This document shows positions 36,252-47,276 of a stretch of DNA of 64,000 nucleotides, in pieces (the stretch's first letter is position 1; every line of letters begins with the position of its first letter). The notes under the pieces are model-generated. The model saw nothing but the letters and a program-made list of their open reading frames with translations. It was not told the origin of the DNA and did no database searches. This DNA comes from Corinectria fuckeliana (Eukaryota > Ascomycota > Sordariomycetes > Hypocreales > Nectriaceae), in contig WPDH01000246.1 of the NCBI GenBank assembly GCA_019137255.1, forward strand, positions 1-64,000, given 5' to 3'. Position numbers and translations under genes: made by a program.

Positions 36252-37291
36252 GACTGATAGTAAAGTGTTTAGGGGGAGCAGAAGACGGGAAAGGAGACTG
36301 GAAGAGAGGGGCCTGTTGTTTGGTCACAGCTCGACAAGCACGATTTTCCTCTCGCTCTTAGACGGGCCTCATGAGTATTATTAAACCAAGCTGAAGCAAG
36401 GTTCCACATGTATTACTCTCTGTATTACTCTCTCTCAGCCCCGACAGCAGCGTGGCGGCCGACCGGACATGGGTTGACAAGGATGCCCACAGCCCATGTA
36501 AGAATTATATACTGATGGACTTTTAAACGAGCCAAGGATTGTCGAGGAAAATAAGCCAGGTCCCGTAAAAGGCCCAAGTCCATGCAGCGTCTTCAGCCTT
36601 CGAACCATATCCACGCCGAAAGGAAAGCTGATTCATGCACGTTCCTGGCCAGCTGAAAATAAGAACTGCTGTGTTTCGGAGCACCTAGGCTAAATGGGGA
36701 CAGACAGGTGATGAGAGCCGTTATTGGCTCCGTATAGTCAACTATGGGACTGGCGCAGCCAGAAATAGCCCAGGATCTCAGGAACTTTCCACATCCGATG
36801 ACAACCATGCAGACATACTGTATTTTGATCCCTGGAATACGGTGTTTTGAATGAAGCAGTTTGCGTTCTTTAGGAAAGCCCTCTTTTGTCTCGAGGTACT
36901 AATATTTCGAAATTCTAGAAATAACTCTCTTGTGCAACTCTCAACTTACATGCCATCGATCCCTCACTCCGTGCTCACTTTTGGGGGCCGGACACAATGA
37001 TTCGTATCTTCTTCGCCATCTAATACCGTTATCTGCGCCCATGACCTATCTTCAGCCTGATATTTCTTCGTGCAGCTCGTACCGTCCTGGTTTCCTTTAC
37101 AAGGTCTATCCCTAAACACGACGCTCGCTTGACTCCTCCGGGCTCTTGATAAATTGATGCAATTCTAATAGCATTAGAGTCCCAACAATATTTCCCTTCA
37201 CACCATGGTCAGCCGTCGAAGATTTTCTCTACACTAACATCCAGAACCAATTTACTAAGCATCAAGCGTCTTTCAGTCCCAACTTTCAGCC
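36252..37291. other. Divergent promoter between two secreted-protein genes
   Basis: About 1 kb between the start of the minus-strand Ser/Thr-rich gene and the plus-strand gene at 37292. No other coding sequence is supported. Shared regulation of the pair is possible but not shown. Confidence 0.55.
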
Positions 37292-38867
37292 ATGGAGAAG
37301 TGCAAGGCTTTCTTTCACCGCTTTATACTCCTCCTTCTCGAGGCTACGCTTCTCAGCCAGCTCTATATATTACCCGCCCGTGCACATGGCTTCTCTATCA
37401 ATACTATCACCGAAACAACATCAGCAGATGCTATTACTAGAGATCTCTTGCAGCTGAGAAGCTCGGGAGTTCCTGTTTCGAACCGCATTGAAAAACGCTT
37501 TACCGATGCCGGTTCCCACGCACTTCTAGCCCGAGCACTCGACTCTAGGCTAGTCAAGGAAGGCGAAAGGTTTATCTGTGCCCTCAACAACAGAAACTAC
37601 CCCGCGGCCTCGACGTAAACAGATGAGTCCTCTATCCTCAAATACAGTGAGGGCTGGGATAGCCAGAATCTAGCGGTCTTTCAGGAGGTTCTCGACACCC
37701 TTTCACCATGGCTCAACGCCAATGGACTGTCTACGTCCAGGAGCGACTACACAACCATCCAGTCGCGTAACGACCGGAACAAGCCAGGGAGTTCAATTGT
37801 AAGTACAGCTTCTTCAACTCAAATCATGGGCTGAGACGGACCTTGGGACGCTCGACGCAGCTGATGTGTTATTGAAACTTGATCAGCATCTTTTTCTTTC
37901 TTCCTGTTTCATCGCTGCTACCCATTTATTCCTACCCTTAAATTCCATGGTCCAGAATGCTGACTGTTACCACTTCCGTATATTAGAAAAATCCCACCAG
38001 TGCCCCTATGAAGAACATTTACAATCTCGGAGAAGGCACTGTCATTGTTGAGGATGTCCTCAACCCTGAAGCTGCGCCAGCTCTCAACCGGGCCCTCCAC
38101 GAGAGAATGGTAGCCGATATAGGAGGCGAAGAAATGTGGGAATTACTCTCCATGCCCACACCTCCCAGGGATGCGTCTGGCTACGAGATACCAGCTCTCA
38201 CGCCGTGGTCCGACATTGCGTACCTGCAGATAGTACACGTTTCGGGGGGTGCTAGGAGCCAGGTGCAAGGAGTGAAGCGCATAGTTCAGTATCATGTAAG
38301 TGCTCATTCTTGAACGGCTGCCGGAACAAAATAGTCGATATTGGAAGACACTAACGGGAACTCCTTCTAAGATCACAAACCCAGCTACTCAGATCAGTCA
38401 TATTCTTGTTTTCAATCATATCTGCACATGCGGCATTCAGGATGATGATTCTTAGCGTCCCAACTACAACTTCGTCACTTGTGCAAAAGCACTCTCCTCC
38501 CCCGAGACTTATAAATTACATTCCTGTTCGATTGCTAACACGCCATAACTCCCAGGCCCAAATTGAAGAAGCCCTTTCCACTTTGTCCAAGTCTCTAAGC
38601 GATGTCAATATTGCCACCGGTGGTAGCGCAGCTTAGTTCTCTTCTGATACAGATGCTTGTAAAGCGATGTTTCAAACGCCCAACGGAAACGGTGGCTATT
38701 TCATTTTTGCACAGCACCCTGAGCAGATGGCGTCCAAGACGCTCGAGAAGATTTCTGTCTTTACATCTCCCCGCCGACAAACAGATAGTGAAGTCGGAAA
38801 TGGGGAAGACACTTCGGTCTGGTACTATATGGCCGAGCATTTTGTCGACGCGCCAGAACAAGAGTGA
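37292..38867 (+). pseudogene. Secreted protein of unknown family, inactivated by three in-frame stops
   Basis: The ATG at 37292 opens a signal peptide (FILLLLEATLLSQLYILPARA) followed by a Lys-Arg site near residue 69. Four exon-like segments keep frame: 37292-37798, 37987-38295, 38372 to about 38474, and 38556-38867, with gtaagt donors at the first two junctions and plausible branch sites. In-frame stops occur at 37616-37618 (TAA), 38453-38455 (TAG) and 38634-38636 (TAG). Each is one C-to-T change from a Gln codon. Downstream of every stop the sequence stays protein-like (for example LTPWSDIAYLQIVHV and NGNGGYFIFAQHPEQM blocks). I recognise no enzyme domain. The third intron's donor is uncertain because of phase. 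Confidence 0.6.
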
Positions 38868-39463
38868 GCTGTGTGTCGCTTAGCACTTTTTAGAGCGTCA
38901 AGAGAAATAGAGCTAGGCCGTGGGATGCTAGAGATGGCTCGACTAGGACTTGGATTTATTATATGTTGCGTAGACTTTAAATGGTTTAATCTTGGGTTGC
39001 ATATCACCTTTTTTGCGTATACTTCGTTATATCACAGTCAAGGGAGATGGTCTGGACTCTTTCATTTCCTGGGCTATTATCAATACTTTGCAAACATTGA
39101 TGACAGTCTCGTTCGCCCGTTTTAACTTGGACATTTAACTGCAGTGTCCACCGATATGAAGCTCTCTTGGGCGGATAGTCAGATAGCACAACAACACATT
39201 AAAGCCGTCATATCACATCTCCGAACTTACGAAAGCCATCACTCCTCTTCTCAGCCGTTTGTTTCTATTCGCATCAGCGACGCACGTGATAATTCTGACA
39301 TCAGGTATTGTCACGTGCCCGGATTATCATCACTGGAGTGATAAACTCTCGTTGCCTGTTGCGCCATTGAATCGCACTTCTTCTCTCGACAGTCAGCACG
39401 AACCCAATTTCGCGGTCAAGGATCTCAGAGACTGTTTCAAGCCCTCAAGACTTTCGAGCGAGG
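38868..39463. other. Intergenic, promoter of the F-box-like gene
   Basis: No coding sequence supported. Slightly AT-rich around 38940-39120. Confidence 0.6.
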
Positions 39464-40663
39464 ATGAATTTCTTCTCCGAGTTACCGCCACGGCTGCAAG
39501 CTGAAATACTACAGCAAATATGCACCTTCGAGGCTCTTGACTCGGCAATTCGCGCCTCACCAGACCTCTACAGGGCGTTTCGGGACCAGGGACCAACGAT
39601 TCTCAGCTCGGTTGCTACCAACGCCCTCGAACCTGAACTAAATAATGTGGTGCATGCAATCGCTGGCATACGGAGTCGGCCCATACCTTCGTCAATAACC
39701 ACATTGGATCTGTTCTGCGAATCCTATGCTGCGAATCTGAACAACGAACGTCCTATCTCTCTTCCCCAGGACACGCCGCCGCAAGTCTGCTTTGGCCTAG
39801 TTGCCACTGTCATCAACGTCCGCAGACTCGCCGTCGACGTGCTGAGCGAGCTTCTCCGTCGGACGTCCGAAGTCAAGGTCCAGCACCCCGTTGACCGCAC
39901 TATCGATTTTGCTTCCGGGGCCTATCCACGCATGCCTGATGAGGACGGTTGGCCAGAGGGTCAGGCTGCTCAAGTGTCGTCTTCAGCTACAGACCGGGCT
40001 CCCTCGTGGGTCGAGTGCTACCGTGTACAAAGAGCCCTGTGGCTTGTTCAACTGGCACTCGAAGTTCGTACGCATGCCCCGTGGTTAGCTTGGTGGTCTG
40101 GATTAGGACGGGAAGGTGGTTGGCCCGTTGGCACACTGATTTCGTGGTTTCCACTCACCTGGGTTATACTCGACGGTGAAGTCGGTCTTGTAGGAAAGGT
40201 GCTGGAGGGCGTCGCGGCGAGAATGATTCCCGACTGGGACGGTGTCCCATCGTTTAACCAAGGACTCATCCTTTTGAGTAAGATGCCTCGCCGGGGAATT
40301 CCGCCTGACTTGGGTCGCGAACCAGATGCCAAGCCTCGGGACGATGCCGTCGGAACGGGATGGGGACAAAATCGCGATGCGGTGCGAAAGGTCTCTACTG
40401 GAGTTACGTATGTCAATCAGCTCCTGAGGATGGATCATATTGGTCTGAGTTATTTCATGCTTCACAACATGAAGTATCCAGGGCTGTTGATTTGGGATGC
40501 AGAACGTCTATACGACCTAGGACTGGTCGATGCCCCTAGAGAAGATTGGGGAGAGGCGAAATGGTGGGAGAACGAGGACAGGAGACCACAAATGAGCAAC
40601 GACGAAATATTGTTTGCATGGTGCAGTATCAGCTGCGTTGATACGTATGATGAGGAAGATTGA
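39464..40663 (+). CDS. F-box-like domain protein
   Basis: A single open frame of 399 residues. The N-terminus (FFSELPPRLQAEILQQI) fits an F-box-like helix start, and the later RVQRALWLVQL block parallels the RVSRALYRFQI block of the protein at 14887-16244. The two therefore belong to the same broad fungal group of SCF-adaptor-like proteins with unknown substrates. The C-terminus is rich in Trp and acidic residues (WGEAKWWENEDRR). A weakly supported intron starting at the GTACGC near 40066 cannot be excluded, since the following 45 residues are unusually Trp/Gly-rich. No frameshift or stop is seen. Confidence 0.7.
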   Translation: MNFFSELPPRLQAEILQQICTFEALDSAIRASPDLYRAFRDQGPTILSSVATNALEPELNNVVHAIAGIRSRPIPSSITTLDLFCESYAANLNNERPISLPQDTPPQVCFGLVATVINVRRLAVDVLSELLRRTSEVKVQHPVDRTIDFASGAYPRMPDEDGWPEGQAAQVSSSATDRAPSWVECYRVQRALWLVQLALEVRTHAPWLAWWSGLGREGGWPVGTLISWFPLTWVILDGEVGLVGKVLEGVAARMIPDWDGVPSFNQGLILLSKMPRRGIPPDLGREPDAKPRDDAVGTGWGQNRDAVRKVSTGVTYVNQLLRMDHIGLSYFMLHNMKYPGLLIWDAERLYDLGLVDAPREDWGEAKWWENEDRRPQMSNDEILFAWCSISCVDTYDEED

Positions 40664-41342
40664 TGCTGTGGCATGCATATATACAACAAACAGCGATGCT
40701 ATAGGCGAGAGACGCAGCTCTTTGCAGAACCAGACTAGGGTGGAACGATGGGAAAGAATCATTCTATGAAATCTCAGACAACCCTAGTGAGAAGGGACTA
40801 TCAGCTTAGGAAAAGGTACACACTGCCGAAGAGCCTTAGGGGGAAGGGTCACGAAGCTGAGATAGTCGTATAGCAAGGTATAAATACACCTAGGCTAGCG
40901 AAATAACTTGAGCCTATAATTCCTTTTAAAACAAATGCAGCTATAGCCTTATATACCTTTTTGATTGGACTATTATAATCTATACTATATATTAGAGTCT
41001 ATCCCTAAGTATTTAAGGAACAAGATGGGACAGCTTATAGTTAATTTAATAAGCGGTCACGTAAAAGGTGCAGGCTGACGATGCTACCCTAGTTGCTAAC
41101 CACCGCGATTGCTTAATAGGCCAGCTTTAGCAAGTAGATGAGATGAAAGGGAGAACAGCTAGTAGGGGCGGACTAGTCAGCTGCTTTCTTTTGAAGCTTC
41201 TTTGTGCCTACTAGAGGAGGCAGAACATTTTTAGTTGTAGTCTCAATGCCACTCCATTACTTTAGGGAATAACAATCAAACTCGGGGGGATATATAATCT
41301 GCGTACATTGCATTTCACATACAAGTATACATCAGCTAGATC
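40664..41342. other. Intergenic with a mildly AT-rich, possibly RIP-touched segment
   Basis: The stretch 40890-41060 is enriched in TpA and poor in CpG compared with flanks, suggesting a short decayed repeat. No coding sequence is supported. Confidence 0.45.
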
Positions 41343-42250
41343 CTAGTTTGTGAGAGGCTTAGCAGAACCACCGCCCGGCAACTTCACAGTATGGCCATGC
41401 AGCCAGCGGCTCTTGGTAGCGCTGGAGTTGTAGCAAAGTGTATGACTATTGCTGCTAATGCTCGAAAGAGTACTATCCTTGCCTGTCAGGATCTAGACAA
41501 TAGTCGACTTAGTAAATGTCCAGTTGCTTGTGCTGTCAAGCGCAATGTCAAACAGCGCAGCTCCGTATCCAGAGTAAGCGGCGCGAGTCTAAGAGCTGTA
41601 CGAACTTAACACCTAAGATATGTAGCTGCCGTTATACGCAGCCGAGTCGCCAGTGACCTTGGACTCAACCATTTTAGCTATCACTTGAGCCGGCTTCATA
41701 TTACTGTTCCCCTTATAGCCAGCGTAGTGGTCGAAGTCCTAGGCGATCTGAGAGTAGTTGGCGGAAGCCAGCACGCTGGAGGTATGGTTGATCTGGCTGC
41801 CATCGATCAAGACGTCCATGACAATGGTGCCGAGCCACAGACTAGGCATAGTCTTACCAAGCACCGTCATTTTCGAGTCCTCCCGAGAGACCAGCCGTTA
41901 CATCGCAGTTGACAAAGGATCGCGTTCTGCCAACCATCCATAAAGACAGCTGGGCCTTTGTCGGCGAGCGAGATGACACTATCGGCGTAGATTTCTCCCA
42001 GAGCGTAGTATGTAGCTGAGCCAATACCAGCTACGTGAGAAACTGAGTCGTACACCTCGATGTAACCAGCAGGTAGTCTCCAGAAAAGGCCGACGAGCGC
42101 GTACCGCCCGAGAAGTGATGGATGTTGCGACCAATGATGGTTCCGTTGCCGTAAGCGTAGAGGCCATGGGACACGGGTCCGCTTGAGCAAAGCCAGGCAT
42201 TTTTGAGCTTGGCAACAGACCCTGTGCCGTACGCGTAGGTAAGCATGATT
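41343..42250 (-). pseudogene. Secreted beta-helix-like protein, inactivated
   Basis: The minus strand carries recognisable blocks of a fungal secreted right-handed beta-helix-like family: VSHGLYAYGNGTI and HHFSGGTRSSAFSGD (42170-42085), then in another frame GSATYYALGEIYADSV (42010-41970), then DFDHYAGYKGN (near 41730), DSTSNWTF (near 41540) and a C-terminal TVKLPGGG block before the stop at 41343. At least two frameshifts (near 42080 and 41870) and two in-frame TAG codons (41739-41741 and 41493-41495, both one C-to-T change from CAG) break it. The 5' end and signal peptide are missing. Function of intact relatives is not established. Confidence 0.65.
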
Positions 42251-42410
42251 ATCCATGTGAGCGTGAACGTGATCATCATATCCTTTTCAACAGCCTCTCG
42301 GACAGAATTCCGCTGCTGCCCCACATCGAAAGTGCATATATTTCGACCTTTCGGAACTCACGTCCCGACGGCCATCCAGACCTGTAATTCTCGCCAACGA
42401 CTCATTCACC

Positions 42411-43625
42411 ATGATCCCCAAGACACCTCAGCAAGCCGCTGCCGATGGCATACTCTCAGACCGGGGCCAGTCTCGTCTCTACGCCCTGTCGCCTCTTCCA
42501 TCTATAGAAGCCTTCAAGGCCATCTGCTCCCAGAACGCCACCAGGGAGCAGTATCCACTGGCCGCGGCCGTCGAGAAGAACATCCCCATCTACAAGCTGG
42601 CGCCCTACTCGACGCTGACGGAAGCCCGGAAGCTGGCTCTGCAGGACGAGTGGTACCGCGTGCTCCTCCACGGCCCGGGCGTCTTGGTCACCAGCGGCCT
42701 CTTCCCGGACGACGAGGTCGTCGACACGGCCACAGACGCCTTCTACGACATCATCGAGAGGGAGAAGCGTTCCGGTAGGACTGCGGGCGACCACTTCGCC
42801 GGCGCTGGGAAGAACGACCGCATCTGGAACTCGTTCAGCAAGCACGGCCTCGCCAACCCGGCCTCGTTCCTGAGCTACTACTCCAACCCGTACCTGGACC
42901 TCATCTCCGGCGCCTGGCTCGGCCCCGGCTACCGCATCACCGCGCAGGCCAACAACGTCCGGCCCGGCGCCGGCGCCCAGGTCTCGCACCGCGACTACCA
43001 CCTGGGCTTCATGTCCGGCGACCGGTGCGGCGGGTACCCGCGGGCCATGCAGGTGGCCAGCCAGTGCTTGACGCTCCAAGGCGCCGTGGCGCACGTCGAC
43101 GTGCCCCTCGAGAGCGGGCCGACGCGCCTCCTCCCGTTCAGCCAGGCCTTCTCCGCCGGGTACATGGCGTATCGGCTGCCCGAGTTCGACGAGTTCTTCT
43201 TGGAGAACTACGTGGCGCTCCCGCTGGCGAAAGGCGACGGCCTCTTCTTCAACCCTGCCCTGTCGCACGCCGCGGGGGAGAATGTCTCGGCGGATATCAA
43301 CCGCCTGGTGAACCTCCTGCAGGTCAGCAGCGCATTCGGCAAGCCCATGGAGACGGTCGAGGCGTTGCCTCTGATTAAGAGCACATGGGACCACCTCACA
43401 GCCTTGTACAAGGAGAAAGGTCTCAGCGACGAGGTCAAAACCTTCGTTGCTGCTGTTGGTGAAGGCTACCCTTTCCCCACAAACCTGGACAACAACTCTC
43501 CAAAGTCGGATAGTATGGCGCCAGACTCTGAGCAGGATGTCATCTTGAGCGCTTTGGTAGCCGGAAATAACAAGACCGAGGTCGTAAGCCAGCTTGAGAA
43601 GTTTCGGGACAATGCGAGGGCCTGA
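42411..43625 (+). CDS. Phytanoyl-CoA dioxygenase (PhyH)-family Fe(II)/2-oxoglutarate oxygenase
   Basis: Intronless frame of 404 residues. Iron ligands appear as the HxD motif in SHRDYH (His193, Asp195) and a distal His286 in NPALSHAAGENVS, followed by Arg298, which can bind 2-oxoglutarate. This spacing is that of the double-stranded beta-helix PhyH group. Such enzymes hydroxylate or desaturate small molecules, lipids or secondary metabolites; the substrate cannot be read here. There is no signal peptide, so it is probably cytosolic. The start at 42411 is the first ATG of the frame and is closely followed by conserved-looking sequence. No biosynthetic core gene (PKS, NRPS or terpene cyclase) lies nearby. 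A long antisense frame is a codon-bias artefact. Confidence 0.88.
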   Translation: MIPKTPQQAAADGILSDRGQSRLYALSPLPSIEAFKAICSQNATREQYPLAAAVEKNIPIYKLAPYSTLTEARKLALQDEWYRVLLHGPGVLVTSGLFPDDEVVDTATDAFYDIIEREKRSGRTAGDHFAGAGKNDRIWNSFSKHGLANPASFLSYYSNPYLDLISGAWLGPGYRITAQANNVRPGAGAQVSHRDYHLGFMSGDRCGGYPRAMQVASQCLTLQGAVAHVDVPLESGPTRLLPFSQAFSAGYMAYRLPEFDEFFLENYVALPLAKGDGLFFNPALSHAAGENVSADINRLVNLLQVSSAFGKPMETVEALPLIKSTWDHLTALYKEKGLSDEVKTFVAAVGEGYPFPTNLDNNSPKSDSMAPDSEQDVILSALVAGNNKTEVVSQLEKFRDNARA

Positions 43626-43723
43626 TCATTAGGCATATAAGGATAACCCAGAATGAAGAAGGATGAACGGGACGAATTGTGGTTCAAAGCCTGGAACATG
43701 TAGGATGAAATAACTCAAAGCGG

Positions 43724-45323
43724 TCAATTCAAGAGCTCTCGTGTCTTTGATCCGAGACTTGATCGCTTAATCGATCTTAAGAACCCCTGGAAACTTTCAA
43801 ACAAGGTGGCATCGTGACCCTCTACCCACCTACACCTGACCGAAACCTGTTCCTGTTCCACCCGAATGGTCAGTCTGAATGCAAAAGCACACTTCTGCTC
43901 TTCCGTAGGCGCCTGTTGTTCGTTGGCTTTCTCGCCTTTCATCTCCCGCTGTCTCCGCCTCCGCCATGCTCGACCCCAGACCTTGTCCACAGCGCGTCCC
44001 ACGCCTTCTAGTCGAGCTCCATCCCAGTCCCAGGAGATCAATTCGAGCCTCGCTACCGCATTGCTGAAATTTTCCGCAAAGTCACCAATATTGTCTGGGG
44101 AGGGCGTAACGAAGATATCTGCCTCTGTGATGTGAGGGAGCATGATCTTTGGCAACGCAGAGCTGATGATGCCCCGAGCAACGTCCTGGCTTGGGCGCAT
44201 GGCTCCAAAGCTCCAGGCAATGACCCACCGCCGCGTCTTCGATCCTTGGATAAGTTCTGTAACGGCAACGTTTTCGATACCGTTCGCGCGGAGCTTCTCG
44301 GCGAAGTACATCAGGCCTGTGAAGAACCCGAACATGGCCGTGTACCACTGCACACGCTCGCGCAGGACGAGCGACTCCTGGAGAATCCGAGTGACGAAGC
44401 CGATTTCGCCGCCGTCAGTCACCATCTCGACTTTTGCGCCGGTGCATGCGCTCATTGGGGGTCTAGACTTTTGCGCAGCGCTGTTGGCCATGTCTTCCTC
44501 GGAGCCGTAGAACGGGGGGTTGTTCATTGTGAAGTCGATGGAGTCGATGCCGAGGTCATCAAGCGGAATGACCGAGTCCTCTCGTTTCCGCTGCACGACG
44601 TTGATCCGCTGTTCAAGATCATTCAATGCTACATTCTTTCTTGCAAACTCAATGCTCTTGGTATCGATATCTACGATTACTTAGATACCCCTCGCGGTGG
44701 GTAGGATGGTCATACCTGTAGCAATAAAGGACCACGGCCTTTGGGTGCAGCCGAGGAGTGGATAGATGCAGCTTGCGCCTGTGCCAATGTCCAGCCCGAC
44801 AGCCTTCCGGCTTGGCTTTTCATAGGAACTAGTATCCAGGAGACGCTTGAGCCACAGCAGGTAGTTGTGTCTGTTCGTAACCTACGGGGATATGCGTTAA
44901 CGACGGTAGCTACATAACAACAGAACAACTTGCCGGAGGGCATAGCCTATCTTCAGGCAGCTCAATTCTCAAGTCGAAATCCAAGCTGAGGAGCGTCTTG
45001 GTCAACTGCATGACGCATTTTGGATCGTTGAAAAAGTCGGTTTTGTGTTGGTTCCAACTAAGACATATTTATGAGAAGCAACAAACAGCTAGGGAGGATG
45101 AAGCATACACATCGGCAAAGTCTGGATCTAAGAGCGCATATTCTTTAAAATCGGGGGGTTTCGAGTACAATTCCGCAAATTGACGATCTCTGTCTGCATC
45201 CTCATCTTCCACGAAATTGAGGAGACTGGTCTTAGCCGTCATGGGTTTCTTGGCATTGCGGTCATCGGGCAATATCGAAGATGCGCCTGCGGCCTCGCTG
45301 TCGAGTTTGCGCTTCTCGCCCAT
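43724..45323 (-). CDS. METTL16/RlmF-type RNA N6-adenosine methyltransferase
   Basis: Four exons on the minus strand: 45323-45109, 45057-44934, 44881-44716 and 44670-43724, total 1452 bases, 483 residues. An upstream in-frame ATG at 45362 would add 13. The N-terminal region has DFFNDP and RLCPPVTNRHNYLLWL blocks typical of METTL16 relatives. SAM motif I is DIGTGA (residues 144-149) and the catalytic motif IV is NPPF (219-222), the signature of N6-adenine transfer. The family methylates A43 of U6 snRNA (and MAT2A mRNA in animals), affecting splicing. Intron 2 (44933-44882) uses a GC donor (gcaagt) with AG acceptor. The C-terminal third is Arg-rich then variable, as in fungal members. Nuclear location is expected from the family. 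Confidence 0.9.
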
Positions 45324-45713
45324 TGTAAGGCTTGCATGTGCCAGTGGGGTGGACAATTCCAATAATGGCTGTCGTGTTGGGTGGAGTGACGTAAAGATGG
45401 AGTGATGTTTATGGAGGAATTATGTTCGGCTTCATCCAAAATACCTACCCCACGTCAAGTCTCAATGGCCCCTGTCCGTGGACGTGGAGTTCCCCGCGTC
45501 AACAAATTACAGCGAATAAAGGTATTGCACATTGAGATGGCGACGACCTAGAACTCGACAGGTTCCAAGTGCAATGCCGCGGAGGATAAATTTATCAATA
45601 GTAAACTGATAAGAAAGATGGAGAGGAAATAACCCAAGCAAAAATACAATGGCCTAAGCTTCGTTACAATCATGTCCTCATACTACGATATCCTCATGGC
45701 GTGACCTGTTGCT

Positions 45714-46915
45714 CTACCAAAGCAGAACCCGCCATCGCCAACCCTCCAAAATTTTCATGTCCTTTTCGTCAATATCGGGGTCGCCGCGCTCAATCCGGGC
45801 GCAGAGCTTCTTCATGCGCTTCTGCGTGGTCCTAGCAACGCGTATCGATACCTCATTCGAGAAAACGTAAAGCACTGCGACGACGACAAAGGCTAACTTG
45901 GCGAACCGGCCCGTGCCGAAGAGACCGTTCTTGATGTACTCCATGAGCCCCTTGGACTTGCGGAAGGCATACTCTGTATCATTGGAAGACGTTTGCGACT
46001 CCTCGTCGTTGTTTCGGCGGAAGAACCTCCGGACGAGTGGGATGAAAGCCGCGCTTGAGTAAAGTCAGTCAGCTGATGCACCAAAACAGAAGGCATGGAA
46101 TGAACAGAATAGAGAAATGGGATTTACATGGCACCGCCGATAATCCACCTACGCCACCGGTGGTTCTCGGCTTCCTTGGCAAGGCTGCGCACCTCACCCT
46201 GGAGGACCCTCAAATCGCTCAAGACGACAAAGGCCTGTTCGCGAATACGTGAGTCCAGCTCATAGGGCGACATGGCGGAGTCGCCAGTCTGTCGCCGGCG
46301 CTGTAAACTGAGGTACTCGCGCAGACCGAATTGGCAGTTTGTCTTGAGGGCCTGAAGATCGCGGAGAGATGTTGGAGTGAAGGTGGGCGCCATCTGGGCG
46401 CTAGGTCGGGCAACCTCAGTCATACTGCCGCCTATGCCGCCGCCCATACCGCCTCCCACACCACCACCCATCTTGCCCTGATAGTCGGGAATTTGCGACT
46501 CCGAGGCCGGGCGAACCGGGAGCCCGGGAGCAGGAACATCAGAGACAGGGAGTCCGGGTCCTTGAGCAGGACCCAAGGCTGCATCGACGGGAGGATAGTT
46601 TGAGGAATTATAGGGCGGCTGAGAGTAGGGCTGGGAATTGTAGGCCTGAGGATCGTAGGGTTGAGTATTGTAGTTTTCGCCGGTGTAGTTTTGGGAGCTG
46701 TAGTTTTGGGCATCATAGCTCTGAGAGGTGTAGTCCTGGGGGTTGTAGCGCTGTGGACCGTACGGCTCAGACTGAGATTGAGGCTGTGACTGCGACTGGG
46801 ATTGCCCTGGACCAGGAGGAGGATATGAATTGCCTCTGGCGGTGGGCGACGGAGTGCGCAACGGCTGAGGATCCACGGCCCGGAGCGGCGACTTGGTGGA
46901 CTTCTTGGACGACAT
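45714..46915 (-). CDS. Membrane protein with N-terminal Tyr/Gln repeat, unknown function
   Basis: Two exons, 46915-46128 and 46053-45714, with a 74-base intron (gtaaat...aag) give 375 residues. An in-frame ATG at 46954 would add 13 residues. The N-terminal half is disordered: Ser/Pro/Gln-rich, then about nine degenerate units of the form Tyr-x-x-Gln-x-Tyr, then a Gly/Met run. A folded middle part (LRDLQALKTNCQFGLREYL through VLQGEVRSLAKEAE) precedes two hydrophobic segments: WIIGGAIAAFIPLV, formed across the splice junction, and LAFVVVAVLYVF at about residues 312-325. The tail is charged. The layout suggests an organelle or ER membrane protein with a large cytosolic disordered arm; I do not recognise the family. 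Confidence 0.8.
46600..46760. repeat. Degenerate 15/30-base tandem repeat inside the membrane-protein gene
   Basis: On the + strand, units ending in TTGTAG, ATCGTAG or GTGTAG recur about every 15 or 30 bases and encode the Tyr/Gln repeat on the minus strand. Confidence 0.75.
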
Positions 46916-47276
46916 GTTGGCCGACGGGAGCGCTGTCAAGGAAACAAACGACAAGACACTGGCAACGAGGAAGCAAGGACGAAGTACAAGGGATTGGGGG
47001 AAACCTGGAGTTCAACGCTAAACGTAGCAATCGCAAGAGCGCTCACGACATATTTGCGATGAGGGAGGCGATGGATGACGGAGAGGCTGGTAAATAGAGT
47101 GGCCATGACATCGGGCGGCGCTCGGCAAAAGGTGGGGTGTGGAATTCGGCTGGGGAACGTGTATGCAATACTCGGGGCATGCATGTGGCTTCCACTCTCC
47201 GCAAAGTGAATTTATTCATGCACACGGAACTTTGTGCGTGCTGTGGTGGGCATTGAACTCAAGAGGAGCAAAAGAA

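Noticed and set aside
42456..43394. Open frame of 312 codons antisense to the dioxygenase
   Set aside because: Low-complexity Val/Gly/Arg-rich translation typical of an antisense shadow.
45714..46915. Peroxin Pex14-like identity for the membrane protein
   Set aside because: Overall shape is similar (disordered arm plus membrane span), but the conserved Pex14 N-terminal helical domain is not visible.
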